Assembly: GCF_004769235.1 (NCBI RefSeq)
Contig: NZ_RQFG01000005.1
Location: 558,001 to 622,000 of the forward strand
DNA: 64,000 nucleotides
From: Leptospira kanakyensis
GTDB taxonomy: Bacteria > Spirochaetota > Leptospiria > Leptospirales > Leptospiraceae
Direction: 5' to 3'
The notes under the pieces were generated by a model. It saw nothing but the letters and a program-made list of their open reading frames with translations, had not been told where the DNA came from and searched no databases. A program made the position numbers and the translations under genes. This document shows positions 26,385-36,260 of the stretch, piece by piece. The first letter of the stretch is position 1. Each line of letters begins with the position of its first letter.

Positions 26385-26387
26385 ATT

Positions 26388-26825
26388 TTGAGTTCGCTGA
26401 ATACAGAAAAATGGAATCGGATACTCGTCCGGTTCCTCCTTGCCTTTTCATTTTGGGAAGCGGTATCCATTCCCGTTCGGATGGTGTTTTTTTCAAAGTT
26501 CTACTTTGATCCAACATTGAAATCGATGTTTGTTCCCATAACCGATGTTTTTTGGCTTGGACCTGTGTTCAGCGATTTGTCATTCACACTTTCCTTTGGA
26601 TTTCTTTATGCACTGATGAAAGAATCTTTACCCCAAGGACTTGTGGGTGGATTTTTAGTGGGAATCTTAGTTTCCATCATTGGATTTGTATCACCAATGC
26701 TTTGGACATTGTCCCTAACAAACGTTGCACCAACAGTTCTTGTTTGGGTTTGGGTCGCTTACTACTCCATATTTACTATATCGACTGCTGTCATTTATTC
26801 GGTAGGTTGGAATTCAGAAGATTAA
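26388..26825 (+). CDS. Small integral membrane protein
   Basis: 145 residues with four predicted membrane helices (about 12-33, 57-77, 86-106, 112-136). TTG start at 26388, three bases after the thiolase stop, so translation is coupled. It does not belong to a family I can name. The position suggests only co-expression with the beta-oxidation pair. A strong terminator 80 bases downstream closes the unit. Confidence 0.65.
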   Translation: MSSLNTEKWNRILVRFLLAFSFWEAVSIPVRMVFFSKFYFDPTLKSMFVPITDVFWLGPVFSDLSFTLSFGFLYALMKESLPQGLVGGFLVGILVSIIGFVSPMLWTLSLTNVAPTVLVWVWVAYYSIFTISTAVIYSVGWNSED

Positions 26826-26903
26826 ATATTTCAAAGGATCAGAAAGGAAAGGTTTTGACTAACTCCTATTCTGATTCAAAACAAACCGCATTTTGCATCG
26901 GTG

Positions 26904-26930
26904 AACCCAAAGTTTCCTTTGGGTTTTTTT
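26904..26930 (+). terminator. Intrinsic terminator after the beta-oxidation unit
   Basis: AACCCAAAG, loop TTTC, CTTTGGGTT, followed by five more T's: 9 perfect base pairs. It ends the unit 23795-26825 and also lies just beyond the stop of the convergent chemoreceptor gene. Confidence 0.9.
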
Positions 26931-26934
26931 ATTT

Positions 26935-28623
26935 CTAAAACTGAAATCGGAATGCTACCGAATCCAATCGGTCTGCCACCTGGGCCAAATTAGAAATGGA
27001 CCCTTCAATGGCAGCAATGGTTTGTTTTTGTTCGTTGGCGGCAGCTGACAACTCTTCAACGATTGAAGAAGTATGGACAAGTTGGGTTTGGATTTTTTCT
27101 ATATTCCCTAAAACACTACCTGACATGGACTCTGTTCCTTCTGTGGAACCGTGAATTTTTTCTGCACTGACCTTGGTTTCTTCTGCGTTCTTTAAAATTT
27201 TATCCATTTCAACTTGAACAGTTTCAAACTCCAATGATCCTACTTCCACTTCACTGAGTCCTTCTTGGATATCCGTAACAGTTTGTAAAATTTTGGATGT
27301 CAACTCGGCTATAAAAGCTGAGATTTCTTTGACCGATTTATTGGACTGGTCTGCCAATTTTCCCACTTCACCAGCAACCACAGCAAAGCCTTTACCTGCC
27401 TCTCCTGCCCTTGCCGATTCGATCGATGCGTTTAAAGAAAGTAAGTTGGTTTTTTCAGAAATGGCAGCAATGGTTTCTGTAATTTTTCGGATGACCTTTG
27501 TTTTTTCACCCAAATCTTTGATGGTTTCCGAAGTTTTGATAATTTGTTTTTTTGCTTTATTGAACTGGGCAATGGCTTTATCAGAACGTTCCTTTCCTGA
27601 AATAGAAAACTGGTAAGCCTCGGTTGATTCGACTTGAACTGTATTTGACTCAGATCGTATGCTACTAATTAGGTGGTTTAATGAATCCATTTGATGGAAA
27701 ATACTTTCTGAACTTTCGCGAGTGATATTACTAGAATCGGCAAGAGTAAACATAGCATTCGAAAGTTCTTGGAAGGCAATGTGGATATGTTCCACTGCAT
27801 GGGTAAGCCCAGCAATCTGCGACTTCACAATTTCTGCGTTCCCAATCAGTTGGGAAATCATCCCCCGAAATTCTACCTGCGTTTTTCGAATCAAATTAAG
27901 AAGTTCCGAATTCTCACCGGCATTTTCTAAATCGACATCAAACTTAAGTTTTCCCCGATTCAAATTCTCTAGATATTTTTTTGCTTTTAAATACGATTGG
28001 GAATTTCTTGTGACCTTCACATACCCAAATGCCGTCACAAGAAAAAAGAGAACAAAACCAATTCCGAAATACAAAGGACTACTTAAAAATGGAAAACTTA
28101 GATTTGATTTTAGAAAAAACAAAACGAGTAGCATTCCACTAACAAACGTTTGCAATAGAAAAGTAGATCGGATGGAAACACTCGCCAAAAACCCCATCTT
28201 TTTTGGTTTCCATTTTCCAGAATTGATTTTGGTATATAGTTCCTCAGCTTCCCGAATTTGGTCTATCGTAGCCTTGGTTCGCACCGACATATAACCTACA
28301 TGTTTTCCATCTTCGTAAATGGGAGAAACATTGGCATCGACCCAATAAAAATCACCAGACTTTGCACGATTTTTGACGACCCCCACCCAAGAGTTTTCGG
28401 CCTTTACGGTATCCCATAAATCTTGGAAGGCGAGTTTCGGCATATCAGGGTGGCGGATGAGATTGTGTGGTTCACCCACAAGTTCCTCTTCTGAATACCC
28501 GCTGATGCGTAAAAAATCTGCATTCACATAGGTGATGATTCCCTTCAAATCTGTTTTGGAAGTGATCTTTGTCCCTTCAGGGAACTCGATTTCTTTGTCG
28601 GTAATTGGCAGATTCTTGCGCAT
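26935..28623 (-). CDS. Aer-like methyl-accepting chemotaxis protein
   Basis: 562 residues. N-terminal PAS (about 12-120) with [18 protein letters not shown] and [18 protein letters not shown], as in Aer-type redox receptors; two close membrane helices (about 150-170 and 180-202) with almost no periplasmic loop; HAMP-like linker; signalling domain with [20 protein letters not shown] and [18 protein letters not shown]. The tip '[12 protein letters not shown]' differs slightly from the other receptor (13518-16022). It should sense the energy or redox state through the PAS domain, probably with FAD or heme. Cofactor is not visible. Confidence 0.9.
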   Translation of the reverse strand: MRKNLPITDKEIEFPEGTKITSKTDLKGIITYVNADFLRISGYSEEELVGEPHNLIRHPDMPKLAFQDLWDTVKAENSWVGVVKNRAKSGDFYWVDANVSPIYEDGKHVGYMSVRTKATIDQIREAEELYTKINSGKWKPKKMGFLASVSIRSTFLLQTFVSGMLLVLFFLKSNLSFPFLSSPLYFGIGFVLFFLVTAFGYVKVTRNSQSYLKAKKYLENLNRGKLKFDVDLENAGENSELLNLIRKTQVEFRGMISQLIGNAEIVKSQIAGLTHAVEHIHIAFQELSNAMFTLADSSNITRESSESIFHQMDSLNHLISSIRSESNTVQVESTEAYQFSISGKERSDKAIAQFNKAKKQIIKTSETIKDLGEKTKVIRKITETIAAISEKTNLLSLNASIESARAGEAGKGFAVVAGEVGKLADQSNKSVKEISAFIAELTSKILQTVTDIQEGLSEVEVGSLEFETVQVEMDKILKNAEETKVSAEKIHGSTEGTESMSGSVLGNIEKIQTQLVHTSSIVEELSAAANEQKQTIAAIEGSISNLAQVADRLDSVAFRFQF

Positions 28624-28732
28624 AAATTCGTTATAACAAAGGATCTAGAATCATCCAAGAACAAATTAGAATATTTCCAAACCTAACTGTAGTAAGAAAC
28701 AAAGGTTTCTGAAATCCAGATAGGGACTTAGC

Positions 28733-28761
28733 TTGACATTTAGACTTTTTTGTCATATCTT
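28733..28761 (+). promoter_or_regulatory. Sigma-70 type promoter of the SpoIIE phosphatase gene
   Basis: TTGACA (28733-28738), 17-base spacer, TATCTT (28756-28761). The -35 is consensus and spacing ideal; the start of transcription would fall near 28768, 50 bases before the GTG start. Confidence 0.6.
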
Positions 28762-28818
28762 CTCTCGGGACGAAGAACCAGACAACGGAAGGGCCGATAG
28801 GATGGATCAGGTGGAAAC

Positions 28819-30627
28819 GTGAAACGAGAAACTCTCTTCTGGGATCTAACCCTAAAACTCGAAGCGTTTACCCATACCGTCCCTGTTCCTTTTGCGGTGT
28901 ATTATGCCATCATCACCCAAAAAATGGAACCAGACCACTGGCGGATTTTTATCGCACTCTGTGTGGTTTTTGCAACTGGGATTGGGCTCCTTGGAACCTT
29001 TGTCCGCCACCTCCTTCTCAAGTATGTCTTCGCTAAAATAGAAAGAATACCCATTCCAAAAGCCGGAATTTCGTCTTTATCGAAAGAAGAAATCAATTAT
29101 GCAAAGTCGGTTAAAATTCTCCTTTTTCGATATCCATTATTAGAAGCCATCATCATCGTGATACGCTGGTTATCTGGTGTTATTCCCATCAGCCTTTTGT
29201 TTTTTCACTTAGTGGCTTATATGCCTTCTGTTGCCCGTTCTGCTATTTTTACCTTTGTGATGATTGCACCCATTTCCTTTGTAACGTATTATTTTATTTC
29301 TGAAAGTTGTATCCGGCGGCTTTTTGACCTCCCACAAATTAAAAACATCGAACTCCAAGAAAAGGACATTCCTAAGTTCAATTATTTTGCGAGGATTCTT
29401 ATTGCCTTTTTTAGTTTGGCTGCCCTTCCCTTTGTTATTTTTTCATACATTCTTTATTCTCTCGCAATGGGTGAAATAGCGGTAGAAGATCCAATGATCC
29501 CCATTGTTACAGTTTCTTTTATTTTTATCATTCCTCTGGTTGTCTGCTCTTATGTGGTTGCCAAGTCAGTGAATGAAGGCTTAAACGAAACTAGTAGATC
29601 CTTGGGAGAACTTTCCAAGGGAAACTTTGATGTGCTCGTCACTCCTAAATCCAGTGATGATTTCGCCAAACAAGCATTTTATCTAAACTCGGTGATAAGC
29701 AAACTAAAAGGTATGTATGAGGAAATCAAAAACCTCAACGAAGGTTTGGAAGAAAAAGTCACTTTAAGAACCAACGAACTCAATCAGTCCTTACAAGATA
29801 TTAGTAAACTGAAAATACAACAAGATGGAGATTATTATCTCACCTACCAACTTTTAAGTCCTCTCGCGATTAAAGATGTAGTTTCAAAACATTTGGAAGT
29901 GGATCATCTTGTAAGACAAAAAAAAGTTTTCGAATACAAAGATAGAAGGTATGACATAGGCGGCGATATCAATATATCCCATTCGATAATTTTGCAAAAA
30001 AGAAAGTTTTTACTTTTTGTCAATGCAGATGCTATGGGTAAGTCTATGCAAGGTGCCGGTGGTGCCCTCGTTTTTGGTGCTGTTTTCCAATCCATAGTCC
30101 AAAGAACAAAATCAGACCCCGGATACGAACAAATAGGCCCAGAGGACTGGTTAAAATCAAACCTACAAGAAATGCATATGATTTTCGAAGCCTTTGATGG
30201 AACCATGTTAGTTTCTCTCACCATGGGTTTGTTAGAAGAAGATACCGGAAAGTTATACTTCCTAAATGCAGAACACCCTCCTATTGTTTTGTATAGAAAA
30301 GAAAAAGCAGAATACCTTCTAGCAGATGTATCCTACAGAAAACTAGGAACCTTAGGTGCCACACCCATACAAAACATAAAAGAGTTTCAACTAACACCCG
30401 GAGATGTGTTGATCATCGGGTCTGATGGAAAAGACGACTTACTCCATTTAGATGAAACTGGGAAATGGGAGATCAATTCAGATGAACAAATGTTCCTAAA
30501 ACTTGTTGAATCCACTCAAGGGAACTTACTTGCCATCTCCAACCAAATTGAATCCTTGGGACAAGTCATAGACGATATTTCTTTGATACGAATCTGTTAT
30601 TTACCCAAAACTTTGTCATCATCATAA
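28819..30627 (+). CDS. Membrane-bound SpoIIE/RsbU-type serine phosphatase
   Basis: 602 residues, GTG start. N-terminal membrane part with six likely helices (about 20-40, 45-70, 100-120, 130-160, 190-215, 225-250), a HAMP-like segment (about 250-300) with LGELSKGNFDVLVTPKSSDD, a coiled coil, and a C-terminal PP2C domain: YDIGGDI, NADAMGKS, IIGSDGKDDL and DDISLIRI. These Asp residues bind the two Mn/Mg ions. Such proteins reset anti-sigma-factor antagonists (partner-switching). No STAS or anti-sigma gene is adjacent, so the target is unknown. Confidence 0.85.
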   Translation: MKRETLFWDLTLKLEAFTHTVPVPFAVYYAIITQKMEPDHWRIFIALCVVFATGIGLLGTFVRHLLLKYVFAKIERIPIPKAGISSLSKEEINYAKSVKILLFRYPLLEAIIIVIRWLSGVIPISLLFFHLVAYMPSVARSAIFTFVMIAPISFVTYYFISESCIRRLFDLPQIKNIELQEKDIPKFNYFARILIAFFSLAALPFVIFSYILYSLAMGEIAVEDPMIPIVTVSFIFIIPLVVCSYVVAKSVNEGLNETSRSLGELSKGNFDVLVTPKSSDDFAKQAFYLNSVISKLKGMYEEIKNLNEGLEEKVTLRTNELNQSLQDISKLKIQQDGDYYLTYQLLSPLAIKDVVSKHLEVDHLVRQKKVFEYKDRRYDIGGDINISHSIILQKRKFLLFVNADAMGKSMQGAGGALVFGAVFQSIVQRTKSDPGYEQIGPEDWLKSNLQEMHMIFEAFDGTMLVSLTMGLLEEDTGKLYFLNAEHPPIVLYRKEKAEYLLADVSYRKLGTLGATPIQNIKEFQLTPGDVLIIGSDGKDDLLHLDETGKWEINSDEQMFLKLVESTQGNLLAISNQIESLGQVIDDISLIRICYLPKTLSSS

Positions 30628-30701
30628 GCTGAATTCATCGAAAGACCGGAAATTTCTGATTCCAGATACAGATTACAAACAGTCCAATACTTAAATCCAA
30701 A

Positions 30702-32096
30702 ATGAACCAAACAAAATTAAAACTCCCCATAAAAATGGGATATGGATTGGCCGAAACCGGTATAACGGCCGTTCAACTCTTCACTCAAATTTATTTACTC
30801 AAATATTATACTGAAATTGTTGGATTAAACTCGAGTTTGGCCGGGATCGCTCTTTCCATTTCCGTCATTTGGGACGCTGTGAGTGACCCACTGATGGGAC
30901 GTATCTCTGACCACACCCATACAAAATGGGGGAGAAGAAGACCCTATATTTTACTTGGTGGGATTTTACTTTCGTTGGCCGTTCTTCTTCTTTTTTCACC
31001 CCCACACCTCACTACCCAAATCGGAAAATTTTCTTATCTTTTATCTGTTTATCTTTTTGTAAATACAGCCATGACCATCATCTCTGTTCCCCATATTGCT
31101 CTCGGAGGGGAACTTAGTTTTGAACGAAACGAAAGGACGTCCATTTTTGGATGGAGGTTATTTTTTAGTAATATAGGAATGCTCGTTGGGATGATTGTAC
31201 CTGCTGCCATATTACAATCTTTAGGTGATGAATCCGCAAAAAACAATATCATCACCTCTCGCACAGTGGCAGGTGAAATTGTTTCTTTGGTCATTTTAGG
31301 ATCATCCATCATCACCTTTTTAGTGACCAAAGGCAAAGATATATCAAGTCCCAAACCAGAAAATAAAATCTCTTTTGTTACTTCATTTACATCAGTATTA
31401 AAAAATAAAATGTTTCTCATCCTACTTTTTGCATTTATCATTGCGACGATAGGAAGAACTTTCAATTCAAGTATAGCGCTTTACTACTACGAACACAGGT
31501 TAGGTCTCAAAGAGTCACTTGTGGTCATCAACATCCTCTTACCATTTTTTTTAGTCCTTCTCCTTTCGATTGGGTTTTGGGTTTGGATCGCTAAAAGAAT
31601 TGGGAAAAAAATACCGGCGTTTCTCGGAGTTTTTGGGCTTGGAGTTCTTACTGTGATTGTTTATCCACTTTTCCCTTATGGGGAACTAAGACCTCCTCTC
31701 ATCGCTGCTTTTATCGGTGGAATCTGTGCTGGCTCCATCCTCATCATGGATTCCATCCTAACAGATGTTGTAGACTATGATGAATTCAAAACTGGTGAAA
31801 AACGAGAAGGATTGTATTTTGGGATTTGGAAGATGGGTGTAAAGTTTTCGCAGGCCTTCGGGATTGCCATCACCGGTTTTTTACTCGATTTCATTGGATT
31901 TCAAAATGGTGCGGCCACTCAATCACAAGATGTGGGATTTCGACTTGCTATGATTTTTGGCCCTGGGGTTGGATTCTTTTTTATCTTAGGTTCTCTCCTC
32001 TTTTTATTTTTTCCCCTAAGCGACCAAAAACACATCCAAGTCCAAAGAATCTTATTGAAACGAAAACAAAGAGATACACTCTCAAAGGAAAATTGA
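30702..32096 (+). CDS. MFS transporter, GPH (sugar:cation symporter) family
   Basis: 464 residues with about twelve membrane helices. Seen: GYGLAETGITAVQLF at the N-terminus, the family loop DPLMGRISDHTHTKWGRRRP after helix 2 (shown here as DPLMGRISD and WGRRRPY), and DYDEFKTGEKREG in the central loop between the two halves, typical of MelB/GPH proteins. Substrate: probably a sugar, glycoside or related small molecule; sodium or proton coupling cannot be decided. A cyclase gene follows after five bases, suggesting co-transcription. Confidence 0.85.
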   Translation: MNQTKLKLPIKMGYGLAETGITAVQLFTQIYLLKYYTEIVGLNSSLAGIALSISVIWDAVSDPLMGRISDHTHTKWGRRRPYILLGGILLSLAVLLLFSPPHLTTQIGKFSYLLSVYLFVNTAMTIISVPHIALGGELSFERNERTSIFGWRLFFSNIGMLVGMIVPAAILQSLGDESAKNNIITSRTVAGEIVSLVILGSSIITFLVTKGKDISSPKPENKISFVTSFTSVLKNKMFLILLFAFIIATIGRTFNSSIALYYYEHRLGLKESLVVINILLPFFLVLLLSIGFWVWIAKRIGKKIPAFLGVFGLGVLTVIVYPLFPYGELRPPLIAAFIGGICAGSILIMDSILTDVVDYDEFKTGEKREGLYFGIWKMGVKFSQAFGIAITGFLLDFIGFQNGAATQSQDVGFRLAMIFGPGVGFFFILGSLLFLFFPLSDQKHIQVQRILLKRKQRDTLSKEN

Positions 32097-32101
32097 TTTA
32101 T

Positions 32102-33670
32102 ATGAAACCAGGTCGCAGAGTTCAGTTCATTGCTTTTTTATTAATCTACTTCATTGTTCCATTCTGTGCTTGTTTGTTCACACTGATTTTTGCGAACTAT
32201 ACTGCCTCGGCTTTTTTGCCAAGTAAGTTCCTCGCGCTCTTTGAAGCCACACAAGTCACTAAAGATATAACATTAGCTGTTTTTACTTGGGCTCCCTTTC
32301 CTATCATCACCCTTATTTTGTTTGTTTACAGTCTACCCATTGCTAAATTTCTTTTTTCCACTAAAGGTTGTAACTTTATCTCTGAAGAAAGGGCTCGTCA
32401 CCGAATAGTTCATTCCCCCCTTACCATCAGTTTACTTGGATTTATCGGATGGGAAATCTCTAATTTTTTAAGTGTTTGTCGCATCGATGCACTATTTCCA
32501 GACGCTCCCCACCAAAGTATTGTTACAGTTTCTATTTTATTTGGTTTTTGGGGTTTATTCGCTTTTGCTTTTTCTTACGCCACAACCACGTATTTAAATA
32601 AACTCCTCATCATCCCATGTGTGTTTCCTGAAGGTGGCCTCGGCAAATATGCTCACGGAAAACAATTTTCCATTGTCACAAAACAATTTATCTTTTGGGC
32701 CGCATCAACTCTCTTCCCCATAGTCCTTCTCATTTTTGGAATTTTACTCCGAACTGGCCAAAATATTTTTAACCTTCATGAACTAGTTCACAATGATGTT
32801 CTCTTTGAAGTCATTGCCATTATGCTTGTTTTTTCCTTTGCATTTGCGATGTCTTTTGCCTCTAGTTTGCAACACCCACTCAACCAAATTGAAAAAGCAA
32901 CAGAACTCATCAAAGAACAAAAGTTTGATACTCGGGTTAAAATTTTCAGCTCTGATGAACTCGGTTTACTCGGAGATGCGGTGAATGAAATGGCAGAGGG
33001 TCTTGCCGAAAGGGAAAGGATCAAAGATACCTTTGGTCGGATTGTAGATCCAAGAGTCAGAGATTATCTTCTTTCCAATGAACATAGTTTAGGTGGAAAG
33101 GTTGTAGAGGCTTCTATCCTATTTTCGGATCTCAGAGACTTTACTAAACTTTCGGAAAAAAGAAAACCCGAAGAAGTTTTATACATCCTCAATCGTTATT
33201 TCCAAGAAATGAGTAATGCCATTGAAATACACGGTGGGTTTATCAACAAATTTATCGGTGATGCCATTTTAGCAGTTTTTGGAACACCCATGCCGATGAC
33301 GGATCACGCCGAACGAGCGTTTGCCACTGCCCTACAAATGCAAAAAAATCTAGATTCCCTCAATGCACAGTTTTTAAGCGAAGGGCTCACCGAACTAAAG
33401 ATGGGAATCGGAATCCACACAGGAAGTTTACTTGTAGGAAATATTGGTTCAACGAACCGCATGGAATTTACCGTGATTGGTGATACTGTCAATACAGCTT
33501 CAAGAGTGGAAGGACTTTGTAAGGGTTTAAAGAAAAACCTCCTTCTTACAGAAAATACATCGATCCTTTTACCAGAAGATATTCGCTCAAAACTCCAATC
33601 GGAGGGTGAATATGAATTGAAAGGAAGGGAAACCAAAGAGAAGATTTATTCTTATTCTTTAGGGGAATAA
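32102..33670 (+). CDS. Class III adenylate/guanylate cyclase
   Basis: 522 residues from ATG 32102; an upstream open stretch lies inside the transporter gene. About six membrane helices fill residues 1-275, then a HAMP segment (about 275-335) and the catalytic domain (about 345-520). Metal and substrate residues: FSDLRDFT (first Asp), FINKFIGDAILAVFG (Lys for purine selection, second Asp) and VIGDTVNTASRVEGL (Asn/Arg for the transition state). The Lys and the Asp in GDTVN indicate ATP over GTP, so cAMP is the likely product. It starts five bases after the transporter. Confidence 0.85.
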   Translation: MKPGRRVQFIAFLLIYFIVPFCACLFTLIFANYTASAFLPSKFLALFEATQVTKDITLAVFTWAPFPIITLILFVYSLPIAKFLFSTKGCNFISEERARHRIVHSPLTISLLGFIGWEISNFLSVCRIDALFPDAPHQSIVTVSILFGFWGLFAFAFSYATTTYLNKLLIIPCVFPEGGLGKYAHGKQFSIVTKQFIFWAASTLFPIVLLIFGILLRTGQNIFNLHELVHNDVLFEVIAIMLVFSFAFAMSFASSLQHPLNQIEKATELIKEQKFDTRVKIFSSDELGLLGDAVNEMAEGLAERERIKDTFGRIVDPRVRDYLLSNEHSLGGKVVEASILFSDLRDFTKLSEKRKPEEVLYILNRYFQEMSNAIEIHGGFINKFIGDAILAVFGTPMPMTDHAERAFATALQMQKNLDSLNAQFLSEGLTELKMGIGIHTGSLLVGNIGSTNRMEFTVIGDTVNTASRVEGLCKGLKKNLLLTENTSILLPEDIRSKLQSEGEYELKGRETKEKIYSYSLGE

Positions 33671-33712
33671 AATGGTTGAACCAGATTTGAAAAAAGTTCA
33701 GAATGGGATGGA

Positions 33713-33988
33713 ATGAAGTTTACCCTTGGTATTTTGCTCTTAGGTTCCTTTTTTGTTTCGTGTAACGATATCAAACTTGTCAGCCGCCAAGACATCCTCG
33801 ATCTTTTGGAAGGGGATGGAACGCAAGGTGGATATTCTTCTTCAGATTCTACCGATTCATCTTCCAGATCATCCACTAACAACGGCAATTCGAACAATCT
33901 CAACCACTATGGACTTACCGATAGGCCAACTGGAACCAATACTTACGGTTCCACGGGTTCCACAGTTGGTAACCCGCTCGGTTATTAA
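33713..33988 (+). CDS. Small Ser/Asn/Gly-rich lipoprotein
   Basis: 91 residues: short basic start, hydrophobic core and lipobox GSFFVSC at residue 17, then a mature part of low complexity, rich in Ser, Asp, Asn, Gly and Thr (e.g. SSDSTDSSSRSSTNNGNSNN). The low-complexity tail is a typical flexible linker of surface lipoproteins. Family unknown. It follows the cyclase gene by 42 bases with a weak ribosome-binding site. Confidence 0.65.
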   Translation: MKFTLGILLLGSFFVSCNDIKLVSRQDILDLLEGDGTQGGYSSSDSTDSSSRSSTNNGNSNNLNHYGLTDRPTGTNTYGSTGSTVGNPLGY

Positions 33989-34007
33989 TTTTTCCGCCTA
34001 AATTTCC

Positions 34008-34493
34008 TTATTTGATAAATTCAAAAAAATCGTCCATGAGAGGTCTGAAACAAGACCGGATGGTAATTTTTGCCACCTTTTCATTTTTCGGCCCATAATT
34101 CAAAACGATATCGTTAGGGTCTCGGATGAAGGAAAAGATTTTATTCACTTGGAAGTCCGCATGACCATCTCGAATTTTAATTACATATTCAAATTCATGT
34201 TCATTGGCATCCACTTCTCCAATTCCATAGGGAACGTAACATTTAATGAGTCCAATGCCTCGAAACTCTCCCGTTTCCTGGTTCTCCAATTCGATTTTGG
34301 AAAGTTCTGGATCCAATTTGTATTCCAACCATTGTTTCGCTTTTAGAAAACTTCGAGTTTTTTGGTAGGTTTTATGGTCTCTCGAGTCTTCTGTGGTTCG
34401 GAATTTGGAAGAAACAACCCAAAGTTTCAAACACATGGAGTTTTGAAAGAAAAGGAAAAATACAGATAAAAAGAAAATTCGTTTTGCCATCAT
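34008..34493 (-). CDS. Secreted protein with DUF4468-like fold
   Basis: 161 residues with a cleavable-looking signal (about 1-20). The mature part is beta-rich, with GEFRGIGLIKCYVPYG and HADFQVNKIFSFIRD. This resembles the DUF4468 (TBP-like) proteins common in Bacteroidetes and spirochetes, function unknown. The gene is convergent with the lipoprotein gene to its left, with only 19 bases between. Assignment to DUF4468 rests on general pattern, not on a search. Confidence 0.55.
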   Translation of the reverse strand: MMAKRIFFLSVFFLFFQNSMCLKLWVVSSKFRTTEDSRDHKTYQKTRSFLKAKQWLEYKLDPELSKIELENQETGEFRGIGLIKCYVPYGIGEVDANEHEFEYVIKIRDGHADFQVNKIFSFIRDPNDIVLNYGPKNEKVAKITIRSCFRPLMDDFFEFIK

Positions 34494-34754
34494 TTCTATG
34501 CTTCCCTCTCATCACCGGACTCGCAAAACAAATCTTCACAAAGATGGAAAATTTTCTCTTTATTTGGTAGTACGGGAAATGGTACGACATTCGGCGGCAA
34601 CAAGGATGTGTTCTGGTTTGTTTTTTTGATCTTATGTCTCTTGGACTCGATTCTATCTCTCACTTTATTATTTTCGGAACTGCCCTCCCCCATTCTAGAG
34701 TGCCCGAATAAAAATTGGATTGAATTTGTCGGGGCATCACTTTCAATCTTGATC

Positions 34755-35045
34755 ATGCCCGATTTTGATCGTATTGATCTTATGAATTATGCCATGTACG
34801 GAAACGACTTTGATCCCCAATGGGATGAGATCCGTGCATTTTTAAAAACGAATGTATCTGCTCAAAAAGAGTTGGAAGAGATTAAGAGAACTGTTCCCAG
34901 CCCACATATAGGAAAAAAACGTAGAGAAAACGTAAACCCCAGTGATCCCAGAGAGTCCAATGGAGGCGGAGTGGAAAGAGAACCTCGTATTCCGTCCACA
35001 GACCCACAGGCCAAGTCTTGGTGGCAAAAAATCTTAGGAGAATGA
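34755..35045 (+). CDS. Hypothetical protein, anti-sigma-like N-terminus
   Basis: 96 residues from ATG 34755; an open frame starts as early as 34608, but its N-terminal part is a hydrophobic, poorly coding stretch. The first 45 residues (DLMNYAMYGNDFDPQWDEIRAFLK) have the helix-helix pattern of zinc-binding anti-sigma factors, but without the His-X3-Cys-X2-Cys. The rest is a charged, Pro/Ser-rich tail ending in SWWQKILGE. Stop is next to the ATG of the acyltransferase (TGAA-ATG), so both are co-translated. Function unknown. Confidence 0.5.
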   Translation: MPDFDRIDLMNYAMYGNDFDPQWDEIRAFLKTNVSAQKELEEIKRTVPSPHIGKKRRENVNPSDPRESNGGGVEREPRIPSTDPQAKSWWQKILGE

Positions 35046-35046
35046 A

Positions 35047-35769
35047 ATGGAAAACACCGTAGACCAAATCAAAAAGAATGTTGAGAACATCAAAAAGTTT
35101 GTCACTCCGTTCTTTAATTTGGCGGTAAACACAACTGTCTACGGTTACCACAACATTGTACCCAATGGCAAACTCATCCTCACTTGTAACCATAGAAGTG
35201 ATATGGATCCCTTTGTCATTGGTTCTGTGTTTCCTAGATTCATTTCTTGGATTGCAGCAGAGTATACCACTCGCATTCCTCTTTTCAAAGACTTAGTAGA
35301 AAAAACGGGAACCATTCCTATGGCCATCGATGGCAATATCTCTATGGCCAGTATCAAAAAGGTACAACAGGTCTTTAAAAATGGGGATGTACTTGGAATC
35401 TTTCCAGAAGGCCATGACTATATGGTGCAAAATGATTTTTCTGCCCCACTTGCCAACTTCCATTCTGGATTCGCTGCCTTTAGCCTTCGAAACAAAGTGG
35501 ATATCCTTCCTACTGTCATCATTCCAGACGAAGAAACGGTTACTGATTATCCCATCCCACCATTGGTACGTGCTTTTATGGGGATGCCCAAAGAAGTTTG
35601 TGATATCAAACGCCGCGTGGTTTACAAAAAAATCAATGTGGTTTTTGGTGAAGTGATCAAATACGAAAACTATGCTCACCTACCACTTGACAAGGGTATG
35701 GTGGAGGTTTCGAACGAAACCAAACGTAGAATGGGTGAATTACAAAAAGTAGATTATTTAAAAAAGTAA
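35047..35769 (+). CDS. plsC: 1-acyl-sn-glycerol-3-phosphate acyltransferase (PlsC family)
   Basis: 240 residues. Transfers a fatty acyl group to lysophosphatidic acid to make phosphatidic acid, at the inner membrane. Seen: the catalytic NHRSDMDP (HX4D, about residue 53), the FPEGH motif (about 119), and an intervening region with TGTIPMAID. The length is normal for the family. An AGGAG ribosome-binding site lies in the end of the preceding gene. The genome may have other paralogues; which is the main PlsC cannot be told here. Confidence 0.88.
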   Translation: MENTVDQIKKNVENIKKFVTPFFNLAVNTTVYGYHNIVPNGKLILTCNHRSDMDPFVIGSVFPRFISWIAAEYTTRIPLFKDLVEKTGTIPMAIDGNISMASIKKVQQVFKNGDVLGIFPEGHDYMVQNDFSAPLANFHSGFAAFSLRNKVDILPTVIIPDEETVTDYPIPPLVRAFMGMPKEVCDIKRRVVYKKINVVFGEVIKYENYAHLPLDKGMVEVSNETKRRMGELQKVDYLKK

Positions 35770-35911
35770 TCGAATCCCAATTGGTTCGTATAAAGTATTT
35801 CTACGCGTAATCCTATAAAGGTTTATCTCTGGGCATCGGTTCATTGGTTACACTCTTATTTAATTTTGAGAAAATACCAAAGAAAGAGCGAAACCCCACA
35901 CATTCAATCGC

Positions 35912-35938
35912 TTGACTTTTGCAAAAAATCGATAGATT
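35912..35938 (+). promoter_or_regulatory. Candidate promoter of the MntA antitoxin gene
   Basis: TTGACT, 15-base spacer, TAGATT (35933-35938). Transcription would then start within a few bases of the ATG at 35946, giving a leaderless or nearly leaderless mRNA; only GAGAT precedes the ATG. The short spacer makes this tentative. Confidence 0.4.
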
Positions 35939-35945
35939 TTGAGAT

Positions 35946-36260
35946 ATGGCGGCAGTTGAAATTTTAGATTCAGACTCTATTCAAAATTCCTTAAAAAATT
36001 ACAAAAAGGAGCTGGATTCATTAGGAGTTGAGACGATTCATCTTTTTGGATCTGTCGCAAGAAATGAAGCAAATCAAAATAGCGATATTGATTTCCTAGT
36101 TAAATTCAAACCTGGAATGAAAAGTTTTGATAATTACATTGATCTAACTTTTTTATTGGAAGACCTCTTTAACGTAAAAGTTGATCTCCTGACTACTGAT
36201 TCTATCTCGGGTTCTCTTAAAAATTCTTTAGAAAGTGAGTCAGTTCTAATTGAAGTCTGA
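35946..36260 (+). CDS. mntA: MntA-type nucleotidyltransferase (antitoxin of an MntA/HepT pair)
   Basis: 104 residues. The minimal nucleotidyltransferase signature is intact: GSVARNEANQNSDIDFLV (G-S-X10-D-X-D with the two metal-binding Asp at about 50 and 52), and a third acidic residue follows in KVDLLT. MntA antitoxins AMPylate and so silence the HepT RNase toxin. Normally HepT is encoded directly next to it; here the downstream gene is a deleted remnant (36250-36401). Hence the antitoxin is probably an orphan. Confidence 0.8.
   Translation: MAAVEILDSDSIQNSLKNYKKELDSLGVETIHLFGSVARNEANQNSDIDFLVKFKPGMKSFDNYIDLTFLLEDLFNVKVDLLTTDSISGSLKNSLESESVLIEV

Noticed and set aside
34496..34756. Minus-strand open frame of 86 codons
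   Set aside because: Unusual composition, no Shine-Dalgarno, and overlaps the region upstream of the gene at 34755 without supporting features.
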